This document shows positions 23,683 through 33,860 of a DNA stretch of 64,000 nt, in pieces (positions within the stretch are counted from its first letter, which is position 1; the number at the start of each line of letters is the position of its first letter). The position numbers were made by a program, and so were the translations under genes. Origin of the DNA: Euphorbia lathyris (Eukaryota > Streptophyta > Magnoliopsida > Malpighiales > Euphorbiaceae). The notes beneath the pieces were generated by a model. That model saw only the letters and a list, made by a program, of their open reading frames with translations. It was not told the origin of the DNA and ran no database searches. The DNA is taken from assembly GCF_963576675.1 (NCBI RefSeq), contig NC_088916.1, positions 24,713,501 to 24,777,500 of the forward strand. The letters are read 5' to 3'.

Positions 23683-25755
23683 TGTTGGGGTTTTGTGTCC
23701 TATAGTCAATTGTTGCAGGATACAAACTTATTGTAAATGAATTGTTCTTTATATCATTTGTTTTAATGAGATATATGTTTTATAACTATATAAAGGCAAT
23801 CCCTTTTAAGCACTAAATAAAGTCTAATAAAAGGAAATCCGTAAGTTTGTTTAAAGTGATTATAAAGTGTTCATACAAGCATGAAGTGAGACAAAACTTT
23901 ATAATAAACTAATAAACTTAAAACCACCCCAAGTCAAGTGATATATTTAGGATTGATATATCACAGTTGAGACTTGTATGTAACAATGTCTTCTGTCCGA
24001 CAGAAAGCTGATCTCACAAGCTTCACATATATAGATATCTGGACAGTTACATAGATCCGGTGAAACGTTGTTCATTAGGATTGGGGATCCGATTTGAGAT
24101 AACAGGATGGGTAGATTCATCCTTATCAACTGTTCATCTCATTGGTATTAATAGGTATAACTAATCATCAGACTCAAAGGAATGTTAATTGGTCATCCTG
24201 AATTACTGAATGTGAGACTTTAATCCTGTGGTCCCACGATCCTTAACAGAGATGACTCTGGGGTGTGAACTGCAAAGTTTGGGTGTCACAGGAAGTAATT
24301 TCAGGGTAGTTATACATTGGATTGAGCATTTATCACTCCCGATTAATGGGAGATACATCCAAGGATCGCTTGTGGAAGACTCGACTCTAAACCCTTGCAA
24401 GGTGATAGCTTAAGAGTAGAAATTCGGATTTCACTTAACCTATCTTTTTGAGTTGACTCGGCCAATAACAAGTAAAACGAACGTCTCGCTATATGTGACT
24501 TGACATTACCCATAGTCATAAGATTCAGTTCAAGGATGTAGTTGATAAAGGATCGTATTATACCGTAACTAATACGAAAGGGTTAACGACAGAATCAACC
24601 TGTCTTCTTAACGGACTCTAGGGGAATGATTACGGACTTGTCAATAACATACTCTGTACATCATTCCGTTATGCAAGGGATTAAATATAATTCTTGAAGA
24701 AATTAATTTAATAGGTTGCATACGGCCAGAAGTAGTAAGGACCTAATGGATCACACATAAGACTTGGAACCAAAAGAGAGATGGATATGATTAATAGATG
24801 GAAGCCCAATTGAGCCCAGTAAGGCCCATTTATATAGAGGGGGCCGAAATTTATATATAGTAAATAAGGAATTATTTTAATTCCATTAATCCTAATTTGA
24901 TTAGGTTTATGAATTAAATTAATTAAGAGATAATTAAGTTAGGAGTTTTAATTAGATTAATATACTCCTATTATTATCCAATTAGGTTATTTATTATTAT
25001 CCTACATGTATTTGATATATTATAAGATAATAATTAGGAATCCTATTCCGAATGGAATTCCTATTAAGTAACCTATTCCTATCTAACTAGGGTTTAGATA
25101 CAAGCGACTATATATACCCCCTCCCTATGAGAATTTCGACTAAGCCTATATCCCTCCCCACTTGTGATTTTCGAAATTGCTTAAGAGAGAGAGAAAAGAA
25201 TTCTATTCCCAAGTTCGTGAACAAGAATTCATACGGCATTCCATCGATTGATTAATCTTATTCATCCCTCTTTCTCTTTGATCTTGTGTTGGTTTATTAG
25301 AGGCAATCTATTTTGGTTGCATCTCATAAGGGTTGATTCTAACTTAATCTCACCGTGTTCACGAAAGAAGGAAAAACAATCAAAAGGGAGAAATTCGTTT
25401 TTCTTCGCCTACATCAGGTCAGTTCACTATTTCAAGAATTCCCGGAGATTGAACCGTCGGATCGTCGCGATGTTTGGACAGTAGTTTCTAGACATATTCT
25501 TCCACGTTTCCACCGAAGGGATTGTCGTTCGGAGGTCTGGAAGGTCTGTTTCGGATAGGGGCAGATTGGTAAACAGTTTACATCTCCTTTGAAGTTGTGG
25601 GCACTTCGTTTGCAACGGTAGATTGATCATCGAAAGGTATTTCTTCTTATCCCTCTTTATATGAAATAACGATTAACGGATCCTATGGTTAAAAGGAAGT
25701 ATGCTAAATTTTTTTTTATATTTCCGCTGCTATACCTTAGCCTTAATTTCCTTCA
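23683..25755 (+). repeat. 3' LTR of copia B (2073 bp)
   Basis: The LTR has TG...CA ends and is preceded by the purine-rich tract CCAAGTGGGAGTA. It is the full-length version of the LTR, including GACTATATATACCCCCTCCC near 25106-25125, a good TATA candidate missing from the 5' LTR. Confidence 0.94.
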
Positions 25756-25760
25756 ATAGG

Positions 25761-26618
25761 GACACCCCTATATAAACACTTGGAATGTACAAACACTCAA
25801 ACGATAATAAATAATAAACCAACCATGTGTATAGGGAAAATCTTATTTTATCGATGTTCTTTTATTCAATAAACGTACTCATTCAATAAAAGCCTACACA
25901 CCGAACAATGTCAACATCCGATGTATGCCCCATGAATGGGGGAATCCAATGCTTAAGCTTGAATATCGACTAGTAGCAATCCCCAACGGACACCTTACGA
26001 CTGCAAGTGCTAGACATACCAAATACCTACTTACCGAATGGTACCATGATTCCTTAGACATTAATCAAATATGAATGTTCGAATCATTAAGAAACTACTA
26101 TGGGATGGAAAGACACCATACCCACTCCCAACAAACACCCAAAGCCTACACACGAAATGGTGTCAATACCCAGTGGGCACTCTAGGAATGTGGGCATTCC
26201 ATCACTAAGTCTACATACTAGAAGGTATTATCACTTAATGGGAACCTTGAAAAAGAAAAATGCTCGAACACCAAATCCCGCACGCTAAATAATGTCACCC
26301 CTCCGGAACACCTCAACAAACCAAGGGCTTCAACTGCAACAATAACAAACAATTTACACCAATAAGGTAAACAAAAAAAAAAGCATACAAATGACCGTAT
26401 TTATACCACATGGCGGGGAGTCCAAGCGACACCCTCGTAAATACTTATAATGATGACACCACCACGGTTGTCGTGATTGAAGTTATCGGGAAAAAGTAGG
26501 CATGTTAACCTTAGAGTCAATGCACACCCCCGACACTTGTCACAAAAACCATGTCCTCAACAAGCACTCCCCAAAAGGAGCCTTGTACCTACCTACCCAC
26601 ACTAGAACATGTGCAAAC
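25761..26618 (+). other. 3' non-coding part of the old gypsy element
   Basis: This joins directly to 16570 once copia B and one target-site copy are removed. No coding motif was recognised. A purine-rich CCCCAAAAGGAGCC near 26572-26585 could be its polypurine tract. Confidence 0.5.
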
Positions 26619-27103
26619 TGTCCCCGACATCAACTCATCGGGCTCATCTCTCCCAAATGACAAGTGGTCAGGCTAATCTCTCCCAAATGACAACCCGTCG
26701 TGCCATCTCTCCTCGTTTTCCTCCCCCAATCGACGAGACGACTCATATCATATAGCTCGCACTCAAAGAGGGGCGGACTTCCTGATACGTCAAATGAGTA
26801 AGAGAAGCTCAAACCATGGGAAGGGCCCAAGCCACCTAGGCCAGGCGAACCAGCCATAAAACGGCTCAGGCCCACTAGGACCTTCACAGGTCATACCCGA
26901 TGAGTAAATAGGTCTTTTTTTCTCTAGACAAAGTCTATAAATATAGGACATTTGATACTCAAAAGGAGACCCAAAACTGTCTCTCTCACTTAGCTCTCTA
27001 TTTCATTATCCTATTCTAACTTGGTCGTTGGAGTGTACACATGCAGGGCACCATTCTCAAAATAGGTCCGGACGAATTTTGGACAGTGCGATCTCAACTT
27101 CAC

Positions 27104-27104
<1 letters not shown>
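26619..27104 (+). repeat. 3' LTR of the old gypsy element
   Basis: It shares CTCAAAGAGGGGCGGACTTCC, GAAGGGCCCAAGCC, TCTATAAATATAGGAC (TATA) and TAGGTCCGGACGAATTTTGG with the LTR at 11768-12212. It contains an internal short duplication (CTCTCCCAAATGACAA twice, near 26648 and 26680). It runs into an (AT)n tract. Confidence 0.65.

Positions 27105-27142
<38 letters not shown>
27105..27142. repeat. (AT)n microsatellite
   Basis: About 18 uninterrupted AT units directly follow the gypsy 3' LTR. Confidence 0.9.
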
Positions 27143-27146
<4 letters not shown>

Positions 27147-27958
27147 ATTAGAAAGGAAAATTTACGATTGAATGGTTAAAAGTCTCAGTTTACTTAAATT
27201 AAATATTTAGAATTTGAGTGCAAACTTAAAAAATTTAATTAGGATAGAATTACTACAAAAAAAAAAAAAAAAAAAATACTTGTTCTGAACTAGTAAAACT
27301 AGTTCCGTGGATAGTTAGTGGGTTTTGATGATAAGAAAATTACAGGGTTAAATACATGAATATGTAGAAAATTATAATTAAGTCATATCATTAAATTTAA
27401 TTTTTAATATGTCATTATTTTCTATATATTATGATTTTACGTCTTAATTTAAAAATTCTAAACCTCAATTCATAAATTATAAACCCTAAAAAATATATTC
27501 TAGACTTTTAATTTATAAATTTCAATCCTTAAAATATATTAAAAGTACTGATTTTACTAGTCTGATATAATTCAAAATCATTATTTAACATAATTGTAGA
27601 TAGTTTTTCAAATGTGAATTTGTATGTAAATTTTCCAAATTATATCAGCATTGTGGTTATGGTGCAAGTAACATTGATTGTTTTATCTCTAATTTTGTAT
27701 AATTGCTTTACTCAATAGCAATAATGATATGCAGCATCAGCATCAGCTACTAGTATATTCTACATATCAAGTCTCTTGAAAATAGGCTGGGGTATATAAT
27801 TATAATTAGTGCTATTATAGTTGGTAATTTAGCTTAATTAAGATAATTATAGGTGATACCATTCAAACTGTTTATAACTAGTCTAAACTGCATCAAATAT
27901 ACGTTAATTGCCATGAATTTTTCCAAAAAATTAATTATAGTTCTTTTGAGAATAATAA
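27143..27958. other. AT-rich spacer
   Basis: No gene was seen. It contains an A-run of about 21 (27256-27277) and short self-similar AT-rich phrases. Confidence 0.5.
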
Positions 27959-28160
27959 CGTAACGACCGATCCTTGGAGGATGACGCTGGGGTGAAAGGT
28001 CTGAGCAAGAAGTAGCCTTAAAAGACGACGATAATGAATTCCAAACATATGAGATGGGGAGAGAGTGACTAGAATATCATTAGTAACCGTACATTCAATA
28101 CATGTAGACATGTTTTAAAGCCGTAAGGCCAAAATGCACAATATTTACATGGTAGACGAG
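27959..28160. repeat. Dispersed repeat, copy 2
   Basis: A diverged copy of 11529-11767: CGTAACGACCGATCC, GACGCTGGGGTGAAAGG, ACATGTTTTAAAGCCGTAAGGCC and ACAATATTTACATGGTA occur in the same order. Confidence 0.55.
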
Positions 28161-28758
28161 ATTGTTACAGATAATCTGAAGCTGACTAGTGATGAAACAA
28201 GTGCATCATAGCTTATTTGAAGTGAAGAACTTGTGTTAGAAAAGCAAAAGGAAGAAACAAGTTGACACCAAGCTGAGTGTATATGGATTCTTTATAGGTT
28301 ACCCAAAACGAAATACTGATGAACGAATAGTTACACCATTTTCTGTGATTTACAGCTTTACATTAGTTGGATATGTATTTGTTATTCAGTTGGATTAAGA
28401 CATTCAACTAATTTTTTTCTTTTTAGTTGTTCAGCAATCAATTCAACACAATTTCAGATTCTCTGACTAATCTACGCAATAGATTTTCATTTCATTTTCA
28501 CTTTTCTTTTATTCTTGTATTGTAAAATTACCAATTAATTAATGGATTTGTTAATATAGTGTCACACATTAAGGGATATAATCTCAGTGCCTGTAATACG
28601 AATAGTTGTGTCGGTGAAGAGTCGATTTTGCCAAAGAATAGATATAGATTGATGTGATTCTGATACATAGATACAGAAGAAAATGTATAGCAAGGAACAA
28701 TGTGGTTCGGGGTTCCCTATTCGTATAGCATGAAAGAATCATTTACATTTTAGCCTAA
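28161..28758 (+). pseudogene. Spacer with a possible copia pol fragment
   Basis: Around 28281-28330 the plus strand encodes LSVYGFFIGYPKRNTDE, which resembles the GYFIGYP segment after copia integrase. The rest is not recognisable and no LTR is attached. It also holds the 3' flank of the minus-strand mTERF-type gene. Confidence 0.3.
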
Positions 28759-29482
28759 CTAAAAACGAACCCAGCAGCGTGTGCATTGCGCCATACAATC
28801 TCCTTTGCAGTCGATGTTGTAACCTAATACTTTCGGATTTCGAAGAAGGAGATTTCGTAATGGTTTCCCTTTTATCCCCCAAACATTTTCCAGAATCTTC
28901 ACATTAGTCTTCAAAACCTGTTCGAGACAGCAACCAAGAACTTCTGGGAACTTTTTCACCAATTTCTGGAGGTCAATATCTGACAGCCCGAGATTCCTCA
29001 GATAATCTAGTATTTCATTTACACTTTCAAATCTTGGAACTTCTTGTTTCCGTTCCTCGCCCCAGTAAGGTGAATGCACATGGCCAAATGCTTTCCCAAG
29101 CATCTTGTCTTTCTCCTCGGTACTGAACTCGAATGCAGACAGAGCTTCTCTGCATGCTTCCCACATTTTCTCGTCTTCCACACTCAAAGGTGAGTTATCG
29201 ATTTGTGCTGACGAATGTACAATCCACTTCTTAGATGAAAAAGAAGAAATCCAGGCTCCTTGGATTAAATTTGACTGAAAAACACCATATGAGTTTGCAT
29301 TTAACCGAGTTATACTAGGCGATACTGTCCCAAGATCAGGCTGCATCATTTAAACTCCAAATTATCATTAAAAGGCTACAGTTAAATGTGGTGTGTAGTA
29401 GAATTGAAACGAGACTTACAGTTAAATAGTTTAAACGTGTTGCAGAATCAAAAGTTAATAAAGAAGCTGATGATCCTAGCAT
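28759..29482 (-). CDS. mTERF-repeat protein, probably organellar (two coding exons)
   Basis: The proposed coding exons are 29420-29482 (ATG at 29480-29482, 21 codons) and 28759-29340 (193 codons plus stop), giving 214 residues. The intron (29341-29419) has a GTAAGT donor and an ATGCAG acceptor. The methionines at 29344-29349 would lie in that intron and are not the start. The exon with the ATG begins at 29489 after a pyrimidine-rich acceptor (TTTTTTTTGCAG), so a 5' non-coding exon is expected. The C-terminal half shows mTERF-type helical repeats: ILDYLRNLGLSDIDLQKLVK, KFPEVLGCCLEQ, NVWGIKGKPLRNLLLRNPKV. The end CKGDCMAQCTRCW is cysteine-rich. Plant mTERF proteins bind nucleic acid in chloroplasts or mitochondria; from memory it most resembles a short Arabidopsis member ending in a similar cysteine motif. 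The reading frame is intact. Confidence 0.8.
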
Positions 29483-29489
29483 CCCTGTG

Positions 29490-30185
29490 CTGCAAAAAAA
29501 AGTTTAGAAAAATTTAAAATGAGGTTGAGATATACAAACAAAAAAGAATAACTCAAAGAAGCTTCGCTATTTTACAAAACGAAGCAGCGGAAATAACAAT
29601 GGGCTACAAACTGCTCTCATTATCATTACGACAGCCTAACAATTACTTACCAGAAGAAACTATTATATTTATTAAGAATCTAAGTTTATCAATAACAAAG
29701 AACCTAGCATTCATACATAAATTTAGTAGAGCACTCGACAAAGAACAAGCTAAAGCATTTCTAATCCATTTTTATCTCATTTCTAGGCCACAATTTTCTA
29801 TAAGAACATTAGCAAGAATTGAGTTTATACAGCATCCTTCTTTCCTATAGACTTTCCGACTATAACAAATCAACATTTTTCATTTTCCACGACATGCCTC
29901 TAAAGTCGGAATATGAAAGCATTCTGTCAAACGAACCTGGCACGTATGGGTACATCTCATTCCACTGATTTTAGTTCACATTATATCAGTTGTGTGGTTT
30001 ACTCTTAAGTAAAACGTATCATGGAGGTGACCCTCCAAAACTCTGTCCCCAAAATTCTTACCATTAAGCCTGCAACTCTGTAATTGCCTACCCACAATGC
30101 AACTAGTTATCGTATTCATATATTTCAATGCAATTATTCCTTCACCTACTCATAGCGATAGTGCAGAGCAATCACCAAGAGACTA
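29490..30185 (-). other. First part of the proposed large 5' intron of the mTERF-type gene
   Basis: No recognised repeat or gene. The plus-strand frame 29599-29850 has no known motif. Confidence 0.4.
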
Positions 30186-30453
30186 AGGGCGCATTTGGAC
30201 ATTGCTTTCCAAACCCTAAAAGCAGCTTTCCTAGCTGTCACAACTTATCAAGAAAGCTTATCTTTATTTTATTTTTTTGAAAAATGGTCATAATTTTCAA
30301 TATAACTTAATATTATATCTTTTTTATTTCTTGATTTTTAGAACTTTTATTGTGTTTTACCAAACACTCATTGGCTTTTTCCCACAACACTTTCTCACAG
30401 CACTTTCCTCCACAGCAGGTTCTGTTGGCCACAGCAATGCCAAACTGGCCCTA
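30186..30453. mobile_element. MITE-like element with inverted ends, hAT-like (268 bp)
   Basis: The left end AGGGCGCATTTGGACATTGC pairs with the right end GCAATGCCAAACTGGCCCT (reverse complement AGGGCCAGTTTGGCATTGC). The interior is AT-rich and non-coding. Ends of the AGGGC..TTTGG type are common among small plant hAT-like MITEs. A clean 8-bp target duplication was not found. Confidence 0.55.
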
Positions 30454-30836
30454 AACCCAGCAGTCTTTCATCTTAATATTACTGTTAGTATTACCTAATG
30501 GTTCTAAGAAGTAAAAAAAAAAAAGAGAGACTTAAACAATCCATTGAAGGATATGCTGGAAAACAATTCACCAATGATTGTTTACCCAAAATAATCTTAA
30601 TATTGATTGATGGAAAAGTGAATAACTACCTAGAAGTCTTTCTTCAACAAGAAGTAGAAAGCATTTTCAACTGATTAAGAAAACATGGATAATAGAGAAA
30701 CAAAGAAGCAAATATGCCCACTCAACGCACACTAAGGCGCTAGGGGGTTCTGGAGCCTAGGATCAAGGCTCAGGCGTGCACCCAATAAACAGAAGGCGCA
30801 GAAAATGGAAAAAAAAAAAAAAAGCCAAAATAGATA
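30454..30836. other. Intronic spacer with a GC-rich repeat fragment
   Basis: The stretch 30725-30805 (AAGGCGCTAGGGGG, CAAGGCTCAGGCGTGC) is a fragment of the same GCCT-rich repeat family as 33861-34537. Confidence 0.45.
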
Positions 30837-31115
30837 TGTCATGAAACCGTTTTAGCTAAAAGCTCGAGCTGATAGTTAAAGGTCCACTTCATATTAATAG
30901 TGGACACACCCCCACACGCGAAAGCACACTTGGGCTTGAAGCGTGACAACACAGGCCCATATTACCATGTCCTGCAAATAACTCAACAAATGGGGCTGCC
31001 AGGAATCGAACCCAGGACCACTTGGTCACACTGGCTCTGATACCATGTCATGAAACCGTTTTAGCTAAAAGCTCGAGCTGATAGTTAAAGGTCCACTTCA
31101 TATTAATAGCTGACA
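30837..31115 (-). mobile_element. TRIM: miniature LTR retrotransposon (279 bp)
   Basis: It consists of two 70-bp LTRs (30837-30906 and 31046-31115) with TG...CA ends that differ at about two positions, and an interior of 139 bp. It is flanked by perfect target duplications AGATA (30832-30836 and 31116-31120). The minus-strand orientation is set by TGGTATCAGAGCC, the tRNA-Met primer-binding site, directly next to the LTR at 31046 (complement of 31031-31045). It encodes no protein and would need proteins from other elements. The interior also contains GGTTCGATTCC (minus strand, about 31002-31012), a match to a tRNA-gene B box. Confidence 0.92.
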
Positions 31116-31199
31116 AGATACAAAATCTAATTATCAATATTTGATAGTAATGTCACTAAGGATCGACCATAATTACTCTGTTTACCTCTGTTTTTTCTG

Positions 31200-31365
31200 A
31201 AATGAAATGCAATCGTTTTTTGTCTGGGAAACCCGTTTCCGTATCAAATATTGCGGATACAGCCCCGAAACGTATCCTAGAAGTTTCCGGGAGTTTCCGT
31301 ATCCGAAACGTATCGGATACGTGATACGCAGGCATGTTGAAGTATCCGTGCTTCATAGTCTATTA
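31200..31365. repeat. Palindrome-rich repeat fragment (GTATCGGATAC type)
   Basis: GTTTCCGTATC, ACGTATCCTAG, GTATCCGAAACGTATCGGATAC-like and TATCCGTGCTTCA phrases in both orientations form a foldback region. The short minus-strand frame through it is not a gene. Confidence 0.4.
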
Positions 31366-31371
31366 GTTAAC

Positions 31372-31751
31372 TAGTGTTGTAAAAATCGGTCAAGTCGGCG
31401 ACTAATCGTCCGATATATCGGTGATTTTTACAACACCGACCGATTTTATATAACTGGTCGGTATAAGTCGGGAGCCCGATTTTCTTCCGCCTAGATGGTT
31501 CAAGTCGGGTTAAGTCGGTCAAGTCGGGTTAGGCGGAAAAAATCGGCTGAAATGGGTTAAAATCGGCCCAATTTATAAATTACAATGAGTAAAAAATAAT
31601 ACAAGTAATTAGTATTAACTAATAACTATTTTATTATTTATTTAAAATAGATATATATATATTTTTCTATTTAAAATAGTATTTAAAATCTCCGATTAAT
31701 CTTTGGAGGTCTTGTCCGCCCGACTAGCGCCTAACGACTTTTACAACACTG
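31372..31751. mobile_element. Small DNA transposon with inverted ends AGTGTTGTAAAA
   Basis: The left end is AGTGTTGTAAAAATCGG (31373 on); the right end is CGACTTTTACAACACT (to 31750). The interior repeats GGTCAAGTCGG/TTAAGTCGG and then becomes AT-rich. There is no coding sequence and no clear target duplication. It is a non-autonomous TIR element of unassigned superfamily. Confidence 0.6.
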
Positions 31752-32254
31752 CTAAAAAGCACACTTGTAACCACACGAACAAGGGAAAACCACATAAAAA
31801 TATTGTCTTAAACATCAAAAATACGAAGTTAAGTGTTGACAACAGAGAGTAAGATACTAGAAGTGCAGCAGAACTCTGTTGGTTTCATGTGTCACACTGC
31901 AGAAGGAGCTCCTCTCCTTTAAGTCTCTTACTCCTCTTCACTCCCTTCTATTTTTACGTCTCTTCTGTGTTTTTACTTAGTTCAACGGTTTAGATTTAAG
32001 TTTACTAAATAAGATAAAGGTTGAGATTAATCAACCTTTTATTTTGATGAGCAGTAAAAAAATTTAAGAACCTAATCATCAATCAAAGTCGCGCCTGAGG
32101 ATAACTTTAACTTGTGAAGCCCAGACAAGGCGCACAAGACGAGAGCCTTTTAAATAGAGCCTCGCGTAGGACTTATTAGGCACAGGACCTTGAGCCTCGC
32201 CCAAGGCGCGCCTTCATCTTCTCTCTTTATATGCTTGAAATATAGAAATCCATA
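31752..32254. other. Intronic spacer with a GCCT-rich repeat fragment
   Basis: 32088-32215 (AAGCCCAGACAAGGCGCAC, GAGCCTCGCCCAAGGCGCG) is another fragment of the family seen complete at 33861-34537. Otherwise nothing was recognised. Confidence 0.45.
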
Positions 32255-32722
32255 CAACAACAACAACAACAAAGCCTTAGTCCCGAAATGATTCGGGGTC
32301 GGCTAACATGAACCATCATATAAAACCGTGAAATCAAGTCGTGTCAGCAACACAAATTCGCTCCCTCCACTCCGTCCTATCCACTACCATATTTTCCTCA
32401 ATTCCCAGTAAACTCATATCACTCTCGATCACCCTCCTCCAAGTTTGCTTAGGTCTTCCCCTACCCCTCACCACTACATCCCTTTGCCACTCTTCGGTTC
32501 TCCTAACCGGCGCATCAAGCGCTCTACGTCTCACATGGCCAAACCACCTTAGTCGGTTTTCTCTCATTTTATTCTCAATAGATTGACCCCTACTTTTGTC
32601 CTAATTATTTCATTACTCGCCCGATCCTTTCTCGTATGACCACACATCCATCTCAACATACGCATCTCCGCCACCGACATCTTATGGATGTGGCAGTGTC
32701 TCACTGCCCAACACTCCGTACC
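32255..32722 (-). mobile_element. 5'-truncated RTE-type LINE
   Basis: The minus-strand frame (32334-32567) encodes the end of a LINE reverse-transcriptase protein ([31 protein letters not shown]). It is followed by GATTCGGGG-type 3' sequence and a (TTG)n tail at the left edge (32255-32272). Target duplications ATAGAAATCCATA (13 bp) flank it at 32242-32254 and 32723-32735. Only the last 468 bp were inserted, the usual result of incomplete target-primed reverse transcription. The protein is C-terminal only. Confidence 0.88.
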
Positions 32723-32878
32723 ATAGAAATCCATAAGACCATATAATTAATAATGAAAAAACAGGGGACAACAAGAATAGAAATTTAAACTGAAATCTTT
32801 TGACACAAAAGCTGTTAGGAAAGAATCTATCTCCACACACAATTAGAACAGCAAAACAGCACAATTAGCATCATTAAA

Positions 32879-33066
32879 GGGCGGCCCGGTCGCATTACGC
32901 GTCCCCGCTGAGCGAGGGTCCGGGGAGGGGTCCCACCACAAGGGTGTATTGGGGGCAAGCCTTCCCTTGCCAATTTAATTGGCAAGAGGCCGCTCCTAAG
33001 ACTCGAACCCGTGACCTCTGGTCACACGACAACAACGTTTTACCGTTGCGCCAAGGCTCGCCCTCT
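32879..33066 (-). mobile_element. tRNA-derived SINE, copy 1 (188 bp)
   Basis: On the minus strand the head GGGCGAGCCTTGGCGCAACGG holds a pol III A box (TGGCGCAACGG) and, about 40 nt on, a B box (GGTTCGAGTCT). The body ends GACCGGGCCGCCC. A 19-bp target duplication CACAATTAGCATCATTAAA flanks it at 32860-32878 and 33067-33085. The structure fits a plant SINE, which is transcribed by RNA polymerase III and mobilised by a LINE. Confidence 0.92.
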
Positions 33067-33325
33067 CACAATTAGCATCATTAAAACTGAATATTGTTTT
33101 AGAACAAATTTCTTAAAATAAATAAAGAACACATGTATTCTCCATACATGTGATAGAATGGTCAAGATATTAGGCCCAACCCTATCAATAATGAAGTAAA
33201 ATGTCTTGAGAATGGAAAAGTAAACTAGAAATAAAACAAGATATGAGATGGTCTTTTGCACAAAATGTATTTTTTAGTCAATAAGAACCTCCCAGATAAT
33301 ATTGAAGACCCTGTATAAAAAAAAA

Positions 33326-33340
33326 GGGCAGCCCGGTCGC
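33326..33340 (-). mobile_element. 15-nt, extremely 5'-truncated SINE insertion
   Basis: GGGCAGCCCGGTCGC is the extreme 3' end of the SINE at 32879 and 33473 (one mismatch). A run of A (33318-33325, the tail on the other strand) sits beside it. Both sides carry AAGACCCTGTATA (33305-33317 and 33342-33354), so it is a genuine insertion with a 13-bp target duplication rather than a chance match. Confidence 0.8.
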
Positions 33341-33352
33341 AAAGACCCTGTA

Positions 33353-33355
<3 letters not shown>

Positions 33356-33394
<39 letters not shown>
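33356..33394. repeat. Poly(A) run of 39
   Basis: A homopolymer directly after the right-hand target duplication of the tiny SINE insertion. The apparent phenylalanine-rich frame across it on the minus strand is an artefact. Confidence 0.95.
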
Positions 33395-33397
<3 letters not shown>

Positions 33398-33457
33398 CTC
33401 CTCAAGTGACTAGGGGCCATGCCTAGAGCAATAAGTTTCATATTGTATATACATATA

Positions 33458-33657
33458 AAAAAAAAAAAAAAAGGGCGGCCCGGTCGCATTACGCGTCCCC
33501 GCTGAGCGAGGGTCCGGGGAGGGGTCCCACCACAAGGGTGTATTGGGGGCAAGCCTTCCCTTGCCAATTTAATTGGCAAGAGGCCGCTCCTAAGACTCGA
33601 ACCCGTGACCTCTGGTCACACGGCAACAACGTTTTACCGTTGCGCCAAGGCTCGCCC
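33458..33657 (-). mobile_element. tRNA-derived SINE, copy 2, with poly(T) tail
   Basis: The body (33473-33657) is nearly identical to the copy at 32879-33066, with the same A and B boxes. The 3' tail is an A-run on the plus strand (33458-33472), which reads T on the SINE strand. Target duplications TCATATTGTATATACATATA (20 bp) lie at 33438-33457 and 33658-33677. Near-identity of the two copies, 400 bp apart in the same orientation, points to recent activity. Confidence 0.93.
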
Positions 33658-33860
33658 TCATATTGTATATACATATATTAATAATAAAAAGCACAGCACA
33701 TCTATGCTACGGACAATGAGTAATGTTGAACAAAACATCTAAGTAGATTATTCTAAATACAAATGAAGATAAAAAGCACAATATCCTAACCCTTGGCCCT
33801 GGGAATCCTTTAGGAAATGAAACACAAATTACCATCTTGGATATCTAATTATCATTCACC

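Larger units (their letters stand above)
16571..25755 (+). mobile_element. Ty1/copia retrotransposon B, complete but non-autonomous
   Basis: Two LTRs bracket a 5.1-kb interior and the whole is flanked by perfect 5-bp target duplications ATAGG (16566-16570 and 25756-25760). The interior has a tRNA-Met primer-binding site, a 1.6-kb leader, a broken gag and a pol lacking protease. LTRs differ by only about 1% plus one 58-bp deletion (by-eye count), so insertion was recent. It lies in the old gypsy element. Confidence 0.95.
11768..27104 (+). mobile_element. Old, decayed Ty3/gypsy retrotransposon (split by two insertions)
   Basis: Two similar ~450-490-bp sequences (about 11768-12212 and 26619-27104) are its LTRs. 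Between them, in order, lie gag remnants, a protease remnant, a reverse transcriptase remnant and the C-terminal end of integrase. Protease/RT before integrase is the gypsy order. The element was later hit by a solo LTR (13871-15286) and by copia B (16571-25755); removing both restores collinearity. The LTRs differ at many positions and coding is broken throughout, so this is the oldest layer here. Confidence 0.75.

Noticed and set aside
31031..31047. Sequence resembling part of tRNA-Met
   Set aside because: It is the complement of a primer-binding site next to a TRIM LTR. The rest of a tRNA cloverleaf is missing.
33001..33066. Possible tRNA gene (A and B boxes, minus strand)
   Set aside because: It is the head of a SINE with a long non-tRNA body and target duplications, and a second copy is nearby.
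33274..33579. Minus-strand 101-codon frame
   Set aside because: It is created by poly(A)/poly(T) runs and SINE sequence, with a phenylalanine homopolymer.
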